Of a DNA stretch of 55,904 bases, positions 9,003 through 16,821 are shown in pieces (positions within the stretch are counted from its first letter, which is position 1; each line of letters begins with the position of its first letter). The notes beneath the pieces are model-generated. The model had not been told where the DNA came from. It ran no database searches and saw nothing but the letters and a program-made list of their open reading frames with translations. The stretch comes from an uncultured Collinsella sp. (GTDB lineage Bacteria; Actinomycetota; Coriobacteriia; Coriobacteriales; Coriobacteriaceae). The stretch covers positions 1 through 55,904 of the forward strand of contig CAUBOH010000016.1 in assembly GCA_958437495.1 (NCBI GenBank). The letters run 5' to 3'. The translations under genes and the position numbers were made by a program.

Positions 9003-10541
9003 ATGACTAAATCACTTAATGGGAAGCTGTTTCCTTGCTTTCTTATTACGCTGTTTCTGTTCTATTCCCTTTTTTGGTATCTGAATAATCCGCGAACACT
9101 TGTCGCGCTTGTAGAGTTTGTCTCGCTTGCGATTGTTGTTGTTCTGGGTTTTTGCTACCTACGGGACAGGGATACTCTAAGAAATGAATGGATATTTCTA
9201 GCAGTACTTGTCCTTTTTTCTCTCATCTTCTGCTTTCTGTTCCCGCCTTTTTCCGTACCAGATGAGGGGCATCACTATTTTTCAACTTATTGGTTGGTTG
9301 ACAGCTTGCCATTTAACTCAAGAGTGGCAGCTGATGGATCGTTTTTAGTGAGAGAAGCTGATCTGAATTTATATTCGAAACTATCGAGTAATTTAATCAG
9401 CTCTTCTTCTTTTGATTCTATCTTTAACCATTTTTCGTGGTTTGAGTCCAGCAAATATGTCTCATTTTCAGATTCAGCTTTCTCCATCGGAACTGAAAAT
9501 GTTCCGGCAAAAATCGGCTCCGTTATCGGACTTCAAATTGGCCTACTTTTGGGGCTCGGAGCTTATCCGGTTTTCTATTTAGGTAGAATGGGCTCAATCG
9601 CCGTTTTTTGTTTCTGCGCATTTCATGCTTATAAGATTGCGCCAAAAGGCAAATCGGTAATCGTTTTCGTCTCTTTACTGCCGATGACACTTCACCTTGC
9701 TGCTTCTTATTCATATGATTCGGGAATCATTGCTCTTTCACTGCTCGTATTTGCTTTTTTGATGCGTGGTTTCTTTGGAGAAGATCGCTCAATTGGCATT
9801 AGGCAAATTATCACGTATTTTATCGTCTCTGCACTGCTGGCTCCGTGTAAAGTCATTTACTGCGGTTTGATTGTCTTGGCCGTATTTATTCCATTAGATA
9901 AGTTTGAAGACGTAAACAAAGGACGGCTAAGCAAATATCTCTTGATATTCGTAATCGCAGCCTCTGTGCTAGTCCTGCGCCTTGCCTCTGTGAGTGGACT
10001 TGTCTCTCAGTCAACTTCCTCTAGTCGTGGAGGTGAAGCTGGGCAATTTTATTCTTTGAACGATATCCTGCTTCACCCAAGAAATAGCTTTATGGTCTTT
10101 TGCCGCACCTTAGATTCGCTTGGTGATTTCTATTGGGAAACGACTTTGGGTTATTCCCTGGGGTGGTTCCAAGAGAACCTTCGTATGCCTACTTTTTATA
10201 TGATTCCATATCTTGTCTGTGGTTTTATCTGTTGCATTGATTCTCAAGACGAGGATGCCTTTCTCAATCAGCCCCTTCCAGCTATGTTTATAGGTGCTTT
10301 TGCTGTCGCTGCGCTTGGCTCCATTGCTTCTATGTGGCTAGGGTGGACTTTCAATAATGAGAGTGTCATTCAGGGTGTTCAGGGGCGCTATTTTTTGCCT
10401 GTGCTGCCTGCTTTGCTATTTGGATTGAGAAGTCGCGCAATTAAATATAGGGGGATTTCAGCTACTTTAGTTTTGCTCGGTATTTGCTCAATGAATTGTA
10501 TTTATCTAATTCGCTTTATTAGTGTCGCTACCTGTATGTAG
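9003..10541 (+). CDS. DUF2142 family polytopic membrane protein
   Basis: About 512 residues with a dozen or so hydrophobic helices. The motif FPPFSVPDEGHHYFSTYWLVD, between the third and fourth helices, is the hallmark of DUF2142 proteins (Pro-Asp-Glu followed by His), which resemble GT-C glycosyltransferases whose acidic residues face the outside of the membrane. Such proteins sit in polysaccharide loci and may polymerise or modify the glycan using a polyprenyl-linked sugar. No experimental role is known to me. Start ATG 9003 is chosen over TTG 8964, which lies inside or next to the terminator hairpin; the ribosome site is poor. Confidence 0.7.
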   Translation: MTKSLNGKLFPCFLITLFLFYSLFWYLNNPRTLVALVEFVSLAIVVVLGFCYLRDRDTLRNEWIFLAVLVLFSLIFCFLFPPFSVPDEGHHYFSTYWLVDSLPFNSRVAADGSFLVREADLNLYSKLSSNLISSSSFDSIFNHFSWFESSKYVSFSDSAFSIGTENVPAKIGSVIGLQIGLLLGLGAYPVFYLGRMGSIAVFCFCAFHAYKIAPKGKSVIVFVSLLPMTLHLAASYSYDSGIIALSLLVFAFLMRGFFGEDRSIGIRQIITYFIVSALLAPCKVIYCGLIVLAVFIPLDKFEDVNKGRLSKYLLIFVIAASVLVLRLASVSGLVSQSTSSSRGGEAGQFYSLNDILLHPRNSFMVFCRTLDSLGDFYWETTLGYSLGWFQENLRMPTFYMIPYLVCGFICCIDSQDEDAFLNQPLPAMFIGAFAVAALGSIASMWLGWTFNNESVIQGVQGRYFLPVLPALLFGLRSRAIKYRGISATLVLLGICSMNCIYLIRFISVATCM

Positions 10542-10548
10542 GTTGATT

Positions 10549-12084
10549 ATGAATAGAGTTGCGTGGGTTATCTCACCTCCAGAAAAAGGCTCGGGCGGTT
10601 TTAGGACAATTTGTACTAAAGCTAGCTATTTGGATCAGTATGGTTTTGAATGTCATTTCTTCATTCTTCCTGGTTCTGAGGCATATAAGAGTTCGGGAAC
10701 TGTTGCTGAACAGATTTATCTTTGGTTTGGTTACAAACCCAAATCGGTTCGAGTTGAGCACACAATACCTTGCAACTTTGACATCGCTATTGCGACCGCT
10801 TGGCCAACTGCCGAATTCGTTGCTTTTCAATCAACTCCACTCAAATTGTATTTCATTCAAGATTATGAACCTTGGTTTTATCCGATGGGGGAGTGTTATT
10901 TAAGGGCTGAAAATACCTATCGGTTAGATTTGAAGCCTATCACAATCGGACGTTGGCTCTCTTCCAAGGTCTCGCAGTATTATCCGTCGTCGGTTCCATT
11001 TTGCGATTTTGGCGTTGATTTGGAGCTATACGCTGCAAAAAAGAATGATAGAGAGCCCTTCTCCGTCTGCGCCATTTATCAACCTGGCAAAGATCGGCGT
11101 CTTTCTGGCATGCTCATCAAGGCTATTGAGCTTGTATGCACTTATGATTCTCGTGTTTCATTTTATCTATACGGTAGCGATCAGAAGGTCTCTACCGATT
11201 CGGACCGGATTCATCAGTTGGGGGTTCTGACAACATCGGAATGCGCTGATTTGTATTCACGGTGCTCTGTCGGTATTTCCCTCAGCGCTAGCAATCCATC
11301 TCGTTTACCTTTCGAAATGCTTGCTTCTGGCCTTAACGTCGTTGAAGTGTTTGGAGAGAACACTGCTTACGATTTTAATTCTAATGCTATACGCTTTTCT
11401 GAAACGAGCCCTGAGGGCATCGCCTCCGCCCTATTAAGCTCGTTAAATGAGACACAGGTTGATTGCGGCGAATTGGCCTCAATTGAGGTAGAAAATCAAA
11501 TGTTTCTCGATGCTGTTTTTAATTATCAGAACAATACAGTTAAACCTAAGGGCGACACTTTAGCTGATGTAAGGACACTTCCTGTTTCTATAAATGACGA
11601 GTTAGCTCAACTATCGCGTGATGTTGCTTTGATTAACTATAAGATTAGCGCTGATGCCCAAACTCCTGTTTGCGCAAATCATGCCTCCATTACGCTTTTC
11701 ATGAATATAGACTTTGATTCTCATACACTAATACGAGCGGCTTATTGGCTCAGGTCGGATCAATCGGATTTGAAATGGATTGACTTTAACCGCAATCGCG
11801 ATCAGTTGGAAATGGCCATATCATTGCCTTCTCAAATCAGCAGCGAGTCCATTCTGTATATCCATCTTTATTCGTTTGATGTCATAACTAATCAATCACT
11901 ATTTTTGGGTCAGATAACTCAGCTGATATCGCCTTCTGCTTCCGAATCGGTGAATGACCTAGATAGAGATATCTCGTTCGGTAAGCTTTATTTCCATGTG
12001 AACTTCAGCCAAGTAGACTCAGTTTTAGATGCGAGTAAAGATGCTTCAATAGCCTCGGTGCTAAAATCAGTTTTTCGCCGTTAA
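10549..12084 (+). CDS. WsaF-like rhamnosyltransferase (GT4) with extra C-terminal domain
   Basis: A 511-residue GT-B enzyme. The motif LYFIQDYEPWFYPMGECY near residue 110 and the following ITIGRWLSSKV are typical of WsaF, the rhamnosyltransferase that builds the rhamnan core of the Geobacillus S-layer glycan. The nearby dTDP-rhamnose genes support that donor. The nucleotide-sugar half (residues ~180-315) includes SLSASNPSRLPFEMLASGLNVVE. Residues ~345-511 form an additional, apparently beta-rich domain with no family I recognise. ATG 10549 follows the DUF2142 stop by 7 bases. The gene ends at a strong bidirectional terminator. Confidence 0.75.
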   Translation: MNRVAWVISPPEKGSGGFRTICTKASYLDQYGFECHFFILPGSEAYKSSGTVAEQIYLWFGYKPKSVRVEHTIPCNFDIAIATAWPTAEFVAFQSTPLKLYFIQDYEPWFYPMGECYLRAENTYRLDLKPITIGRWLSSKVSQYYPSSVPFCDFGVDLELYAAKKNDREPFSVCAIYQPGKDRRLSGMLIKAIELVCTYDSRVSFYLYGSDQKVSTDSDRIHQLGVLTTSECADLYSRCSVGISLSASNPSRLPFEMLASGLNVVEVFGENTAYDFNSNAIRFSETSPEGIASALLSSLNETQVDCGELASIEVENQMFLDAVFNYQNNTVKPKGDTLADVRTLPVSINDELAQLSRDVALINYKISADAQTPVCANHASITLFMNIDFDSHTLIRAAYWLRSDQSDLKWIDFNRNRDQLEMAISLPSQISSESILYIHLYSFDVITNQSLFLGQITQLISPSASESVNDLDRDISFGKLYFHVNFSQVDSVLDASKDASIASVLKSVFRR

Positions 12085-12089
12085 AAGAC

Positions 12090-12121
12090 ATCGGGCATTG
12101 AAAGTTATTTCAATGCCCGAT
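12090..12121. terminator. Bidirectional terminator between convergent genes
   Basis: A perfect 14-bp inverted repeat (12090-12103 and 12108-12121) with a GTTA loop sits between the convergent wsaF-like and two-domain GT2 genes. A short A-run precedes and a short T-run is built into the stem, so it can stop transcription from both sides. Confidence 0.8.
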
Positions 12122-12137
12122 TATCGTAAACGACGGT

Positions 12138-14609
12138 TTATAGATGGTAGTAACGGTTAATTGGTTCCTCGACAGTTAGATTTGGATTCATATATGGATC
12201 GCCTTCGACATAGTAATTTGCCCAGCGATAATTCATGTACGCGACTTCTTTGTGAAAGCGAATCTGCTTCTCCGTATTGTTTTCAACGCCTCTAGAAATC
12301 GACTCATAGTGATAGAGCTCGACTTCGGGCGTATATACAATCAAGTCGTTGATCTCGCGTAGCTTTAAGCAAAAGTCAACATCATTAAATGCAACTTGAA
12401 GCTCTTCCGTGAAACCTCCGACTTTCTCATATTCGCTACGCTTGGTCATTATGCAAGCTGCAGTGACGGCGCTGAAGTCTTGTTGTGCATCGTTGAGTGC
12501 AAAGTAGCCCCAGTTATCCTTTGGCATGCTTTGGCAAAGATGCCCCGCCACGCCACCAGTGACGCATAAGCCCGCATGCTGAATGGTGTTGTCGGGATAG
12601 TAGAGTTTTGCACCAACTGCGCCTACATCCTCACGTGCGCAGATGCCAAGCATGGTTTCTATCCAATTGGGCGTAATTACCTCTGTATCGTTATTCAACA
12701 GTAAGAGATAGTTTCCTTTGGCGTGAGCCACGCCAAAGTTCATGAGCTTGGAGAAATTGAATTCGTGTTCCCAAGTTACAAGACGAACGATATCAGGATA
12801 TTTTGCTTGCAACTTATCGTAATAATCGAACGTTGCCTTTTTTGTGCTGTTGTTTTCGATTATGACAAGCTCATAATTGTCATATGTTGATTTCTCAACA
12901 ATTGACGTGATGCAGTTGTCCAGAATGTCGGCGTGGTCTTTAGTTGGAATGATAATTGACACGAGTGGATGGGAATCTGGCACAGCGTAGGTTACTTTAT
13001 ATGTAAAGGGACGACGCGCTTGTTCGACCTTCGCATTGAGCCCAAGCCTGTCCAAATGACTCTGGACCGCTTTGATACCTGCGATAGTGGCATACGGCTT
13101 GCTATCGGCATTTGCTGCGGTGGAGGTCTCGCTTAGGCGCCAGTGATATAGAACCTTTGCAGCATGATGAACTTTCCTTGCCTTTTCCACGGCGCGGAGA
13201 GTCAGATTATGATCCTGAGCTCCATCGAACTCTTTCGTGTTCGGTTCTAGAGTGTCAAGCAGAGACTTACGGATGGTAAGCATATGGCAGATATAGTTAT
13301 TGTTTCTGAGCAGATCGATATTGAAATCCGGTTTAAAGAACGGCTGCGCTAGTTTCCCGTCGGGCATGAGCTTGTCTTCGTCGCAATAAAGAAGATCGAC
13401 GTTATCATCGTTTTCAATTGCCTCGGCATATGAGAACAACAAGTCCGGTTCAAGAATGTCATCATGGTCAAAGAAACAGACGAAATCACCCGAAGCAATG
13501 GCAATACCTGCGTTTGTATTTTCGGAAATGCCCTTATTCTCGTTAAGGTTGATTGATTTAATTCTGTTGTCGTGGGCCGTCTCCTGCTCAACGCGAGCCT
13601 TTAATTCCTGATTGTCGGGACTTGCGTTAACTAGGATGAGCTCCCAGTTTGCATAAGACTGGTATTTTACGGATTCGGCCATATCGTCAAAAAACGGAAT
13701 GGGCGTGTTGTAAAGAGGGACAATGATGCTGAACTTCGGAGCGCTGTTGAAGACGATTTTTCTCTGCTTCTCTAGAGCGCCGATGGTTACCTTGTGCTCT
13801 GCGAACCATTCAGGATATTCAGGGTCAAACTGTGCATGGGTAAAGAGGAAGTTGGTCTCCTCGAGAAGTAGGCCTAATTTATCGGGCGTTAGGCAGTCAA
13901 ATGCACTGAACGATGGATGATTTTGATCGTCAATAACAAAGTAGTAACGATTGAACGCTTTTGGCATGCGGATCGAGAGCTGTGTTTCAAGTTGCTTTTT
14001 CTCGGATGTAAATCCAACGCTTGTTACATTCGAACCGAAATTGACGATGCTCAAATCAACTTCATTAAGGGCTCGATCGAAACAACGAAGTTTGATTTGC
14101 GAGTCGCTACGATACGGCGTCCTCACCGTGCACCTAAGGATATAGTCGCTTGAATCTTCGATGCACTGCCAGAAATCAATCGTTGCCATGTCAAACTCTG
14201 AAACGTCATCGTAGTTTCGGAGCTTGCTGCACATGTCAGGTTTAATTTTGTAGTTAAGGCGAGACTCCCATTTGATATTCTTGCAATTGAGCGAAAGGCA
14301 GTCGCTGCTCAGGGTGTGACCGTCTTGGCCGATTTCGCTAAACTCAATATTGATAGTGCGAGCATCGGGATCGGGGACTACAAGGACGTATGAGTTCGAT
14401 TCGCAGCTATTGTCTCGGAATTTTAGGAGGGATAAAGGTAAACAGCGGTTATCTTCTGTAGCCGCCTGGGCTGTTACGCTGGAGCCATTATGGATGCCTT
14501 CAATCTTAAGCTGCTGGTAGATTTTCCAGTTTCCTCTGCATACTCCGGTTGTTGCGACTCGCATGGTTTGCCTTTCGTTTGTTGGACACTGCTCATTGTA
14601 CTTATTCAT
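12138..14609 (-). CDS. Two-domain family 2 glycosyltransferase
   Basis: An 823-residue protein with an N-terminal ~270-residue region of unknown fold followed by two GT2 catalytic domains. The first (~residues 290-520) has FSIIVPLYNTPI and FDHDDILEPDLL; the second (~575-800) has PLVSIIIPTKDHADILDNC and LLLLNNDTEVI, with HYESISRG near the end. Tandem GT2 enzymes of this type (RfbF/WsaE-like) assemble alternating linkages in rhamnan-type polymers. It is encoded opposite to the rest of the cassette. Two starts are plausible: ATG 14609 (GAGG seven bases upstream) and ATG 14564 (GAAAGG upstream). No membrane helices are seen. Confidence 0.82.
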   Translation of the reverse strand: MNKYNEQCPTNERQTMRVATTGVCRGNWKIYQQLKIEGIHNGSSVTAQAATEDNRCLPLSLLKFRDNSCESNSYVLVVPDPDARTINIEFSEIGQDGHTLSSDCLSLNCKNIKWESRLNYKIKPDMCSKLRNYDDVSEFDMATIDFWQCIEDSSDYILRCTVRTPYRSDSQIKLRCFDRALNEVDLSIVNFGSNVTSVGFTSEKKQLETQLSIRMPKAFNRYYFVIDDQNHPSFSAFDCLTPDKLGLLLEETNFLFTHAQFDPEYPEWFAEHKVTIGALEKQRKIVFNSAPKFSIIVPLYNTPIPFFDDMAESVKYQSYANWELILVNASPDNQELKARVEQETAHDNRIKSINLNENKGISENTNAGIAIASGDFVCFFDHDDILEPDLLFSYAEAIENDDNVDLLYCDEDKLMPDGKLAQPFFKPDFNIDLLRNNNYICHMLTIRKSLLDTLEPNTKEFDGAQDHNLTLRAVEKARKVHHAAKVLYHWRLSETSTAANADSKPYATIAGIKAVQSHLDRLGLNAKVEQARRPFTYKVTYAVPDSHPLVSIIIPTKDHADILDNCITSIVEKSTYDNYELVIIENNSTKKATFDYYDKLQAKYPDIVRLVTWEHEFNFSKLMNFGVAHAKGNYLLLLNNDTEVITPNWIETMLGICAREDVGAVGAKLYYPDNTIQHAGLCVTGGVAGHLCQSMPKDNWGYFALNDAQQDFSAVTAACIMTKRSEYEKVGGFTEELQVAFNDVDFCLKLREINDLIVYTPEVELYHYESISRGVENNTEKQIRFHKEVAYMNYRWANYYVEGDPYMNPNLTVEEPINRYYHL

Positions 14610-14628
14610 TTGTTGCCTCGCTAGAAAT

Positions 14629-14652
14629 GCAGAAAGAGTTGCGTGTTTCTGC
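14629..14652. promoter_or_regulatory. Small inverted repeat in the divergent GT2/rmlA intergenic region
   Basis: GCAGAAA at 14629-14635 is matched by TTTCTGC at 14646-14652 across a 10-base spacer. It lies just upstream of the minus-strand GT2 start in a 156-base divergent spacer. It could be a repressor site or a weak hairpin in the GT2 leader. The arms are short, so chance is possible. Confidence 0.25.
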
Positions 14653-14695
14653 TGTCCGATTTAAATAAGAAGACGGGTAGGTTGCTGCCGGTGCG

Positions 14696-14701
14696 TATAA
14701 T
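14696..14701 (+). promoter_or_regulatory. Candidate -10 box for rmlA
   Basis: A consensus TATAAT lies 64 bases upstream of the rmlA ATG, in the AT-rich divergent spacer. No good -35 hexamer is seen at 16-18 bases, so activator dependence or a chance match are both possible. Confidence 0.4.
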
Positions 14702-14765
14702 TTAATTATCTATGCATCTGTAATCAGCGGCTTTTGCTCAACGATTGTCAATCGAGAGGATTTTT

Positions 14766-15665
14766 ATGAAAGGCATCATCCTTGCCGGCGGGTCCGGCAC
14801 CCGCCTGTACCCGCTCACGCTCGTGACCTCCAAGCAGCTGCTGCCGGTCTACGACAAGCCTATGATCTACTACCCGCTGTCCACCCTCATGCTGGCGGGC
14901 ATCCGCGACATCCTGGTCATCTCCACGCCGACGGACCTGCCCAACTTCGAGCGCCTGCTCGGGGACGGCTCGCGCTACGGCGTGAACCTGTCCTACGCCG
15001 AGCAGCCGAGCCCGGACGGCCTGGCCCAGGCCTTTACCATCGGCGAGGAGTTCATCGCCGGCGAGCCGTGTGCGCTCGTGCTCGGCGACAACATCTTCTA
15101 CGGCAACGGCCTCAGCCGCCACCTGACGCGCGCCGTGCAGAACGCCGAGTCGGGCCGCGCCACGGTCTTCGGCTACCACGTGGACGACCCAGAGCGCTTC
15201 GGCGTCGTGGAGTTCGATGCGCAGGGGAGGGCCGTCTCCATCGAGGAGAAGCCCGCCGAGCCCAAGAGCTCCTACGCCGTCACCGGCCTGTACTTCTACC
15301 CGGGCGACGTCGCCGCCAAGGCCCACGAGGTCAAGCCCTCGGCCCGCGGCGAGCTTGAGATCACCACGCTCAATCAGATGTACCTGGAGGAGGGGACGCT
15401 GTCCGTGGTGACCCTCGGCCGCGGCTACGCGTGGCTGGACACCGGCACCATGGAGAGCCTGCACGAGGCCGCGGAGTTCGTCCGCGCCGTGGAGCACTCC
15501 CAGGACCTGCCCGTGTCCGTGCCCGAGGAGATCGCCTGGGAGAACGGCTGGATCACGACCGCCGAGCTGGAGGAGGCCGCCAAGGCCTACGGCAAGTCGG
15601 TCTACGGGCAGCACCTCAAGAAGGTCGCCGCCGGCGAGATCGTCAACAGCCCGCGCGAGTACTAG
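14766..15665 (+). CDS. rmlA: Glucose-1-phosphate thymidylyltransferase
   Basis: A 299-residue enzyme catalysing dTTP + glucose-1-phosphate to dTDP-glucose, first step of dTDP-L-rhamnose synthesis. It opens with GIILAGGSGTRLYPLT, followed by SKQLLPVYDKPMIYYPLS, LGDNIFYG and RFGVVEFD, all diagnostic for RmlA; length is normal for the family. ATG 14766 has GAGAGGA six bases upstream. From this gene on, the third codon positions are almost all G or C, in sharp contrast to the AT-rich cassette. It is the first gene of rmlA-rmlB-rmlCD, with 19 bases to rmlB. Confidence 0.97.
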   Translation: MKGIILAGGSGTRLYPLTLVTSKQLLPVYDKPMIYYPLSTLMLAGIRDILVISTPTDLPNFERLLGDGSRYGVNLSYAEQPSPDGLAQAFTIGEEFIAGEPCALVLGDNIFYGNGLSRHLTRAVQNAESGRATVFGYHVDDPERFGVVEFDAQGRAVSIEEKPAEPKSSYAVTGLYFYPGDVAAKAHEVKPSARGELEITTLNQMYLEEGTLSVVTLGRGYAWLDTGTMESLHEAAEFVRAVEHSQDLPVSVPEEIAWENGWITTAELEEAAKAYGKSVYGQHLKKVAAGEIVNSPREY

Positions 15666-15684
15666 GAACCGAGGAGATACGAAC

Positions 15685-16707
15685 ATGGCAGAGGAGACCT
15701 TCTCCCCCAAGAACATCATCGTCACGGGCGGCTGCGGCTTCATCGGCAGCAACTTCGTGCACTACGTGGTGAACAACCACCCCGAGGTGCACGTGACCGT
15801 CCTGGACAAGCTGACCTACGCCGGCAACCCCGAGAACATCGCCGGGCTGCCCTCCGACCGCGTGGAGCTCGTCGTCGGCGACATCTGCGACGCCGGGCTG
15901 CTGGACAGGCTGGTCCCCGGCCACGACGCGATCGTGCACTACGCCGCCGAGTCCCACAACGACAACTCCATCGCCGACCCGGAGCCGTTCCTTCGCACCA
16001 ACGTGGAGGGCACCTTCCGCCTGCTGGAGGCCGTCCGCAAGTATGGCATCCGCTACCACCACGTCTCCACCGACGAGGTCTACGGCGACCTGGCGCTCGA
16101 TGACCCGGCGAAGTTCACCGAGGAGACTCCGTATCACCCGTCCTCGCCGTACTCGAGCACCAAGGCCAGCTCCGACATGCTCGTGCGCGCCTGGACCCGC
16201 ACCTACGGGCTTCGCACCACGATCTCCAACTGCTCCAACAACTACGGCCCCTACCAGCACGTGGAGAAGTTCATCCCGCGCCAGATCACCAACATTATCG
16301 ACGGGGTCAAGCCGAAGCTCTACGGGAAGGGCGAGAACGTCCGCGACTGGATCCACACCGAGGACCACTCCTCGGCCGTCTGGGACATCCTGACCAAGGG
16401 CCGCATGGGGGAGACCTACCTCATCGGTGCAAATGGCGAGAAGAACAACATCACGGTCCTGCGCATGATCCTGGAGGCGATGGGCCGCGACCCCGAGGAC
16501 TTCGACTGGGTCGCCGACCGCCCCGGCCACGACCGCCGCTACGCCATCGACTCCACCAAGCTCCAGCGCGAGCTCGGCTGGAGGCCGGCCCACACCGACT
16601 TCGCAGAGGGCCTGAAGGCCACCATCGACTGGTACGTCGCCAACGAAGCCTGGTGGCGCCCGGCCAAGGAGGCCACCGAGGCCAGGTACAGGGCCCAGGG
16701 CCAGTAG
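15685..16707 (+). CDS. rmlB: dTDP-glucose 4,6-dehydratase
   Basis: A 340-residue extended SDR that converts dTDP-glucose to dTDP-4-keto-6-deoxyglucose. It shows the NAD loop GGCGFIGSNFV, VSTDEVYGDL containing the catalytic Thr-Asp-Glu triad, YSSTKASSD (Y-x3-K), and NNYGPYQHVEKFIPR. Start ATG 15685 follows GAGGAGATAC. It is followed by a long GC-rich hairpin before rmlCD. Composition is as GC-rich as rmlA. Confidence 0.97.
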   Translation: MAEETFSPKNIIVTGGCGFIGSNFVHYVVNNHPEVHVTVLDKLTYAGNPENIAGLPSDRVELVVGDICDAGLLDRLVPGHDAIVHYAAESHNDNSIADPEPFLRTNVEGTFRLLEAVRKYGIRYHHVSTDEVYGDLALDDPAKFTEETPYHPSSPYSSTKASSDMLVRAWTRTYGLRTTISNCSNNYGPYQHVEKFIPRQITNIIDGVKPKLYGKGENVRDWIHTEDHSSAVWDILTKGRMGETYLIGANGEKNNITVLRMILEAMGRDPEDFDWVADRPGHDRRYAIDSTKLQRELGWRPAHTDFAEGLKATIDWYVANEAWWRPAKEATEARYRAQGQ

Positions 16708-16727
16708 GCCGCCCGAGTGCCCTTACG

Positions 16728-16786
16728 GGGCGCCCCGGGCGGGCCGCAGGGCATGGGGATGATCCTGCGGCCCGCCCGGGGCGCCC
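16728..16786. repeat. Perfect 23-bp-arm inverted repeat between rmlB and rmlCD
   Basis: Bases 16728-16750 are exactly complementary to 16764-16786, with a 13-base loop; almost every stem base is G or C. There is no T-run after it, so it is not a typical intrinsic terminator. It lies in the 114-base gap between two genes of one pathway and would fold in the mRNA. A role in mRNA processing, stability or partial termination is possible. Confidence 0.75.
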
Positions 16787-16821
16787 GCAACCACCGTATC
16801 GTCGATAGGAGCTTTTCCCAC

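Noticed and set aside
12138..14765. Invertible DNA segment (phase variation) containing the opposite-strand GT2
   Set aside because: The inverted repeats at 12090-12121 and 14629-14652 are unrelated to each other, so they do not form recombination ends, and no invertase gene is nearby.
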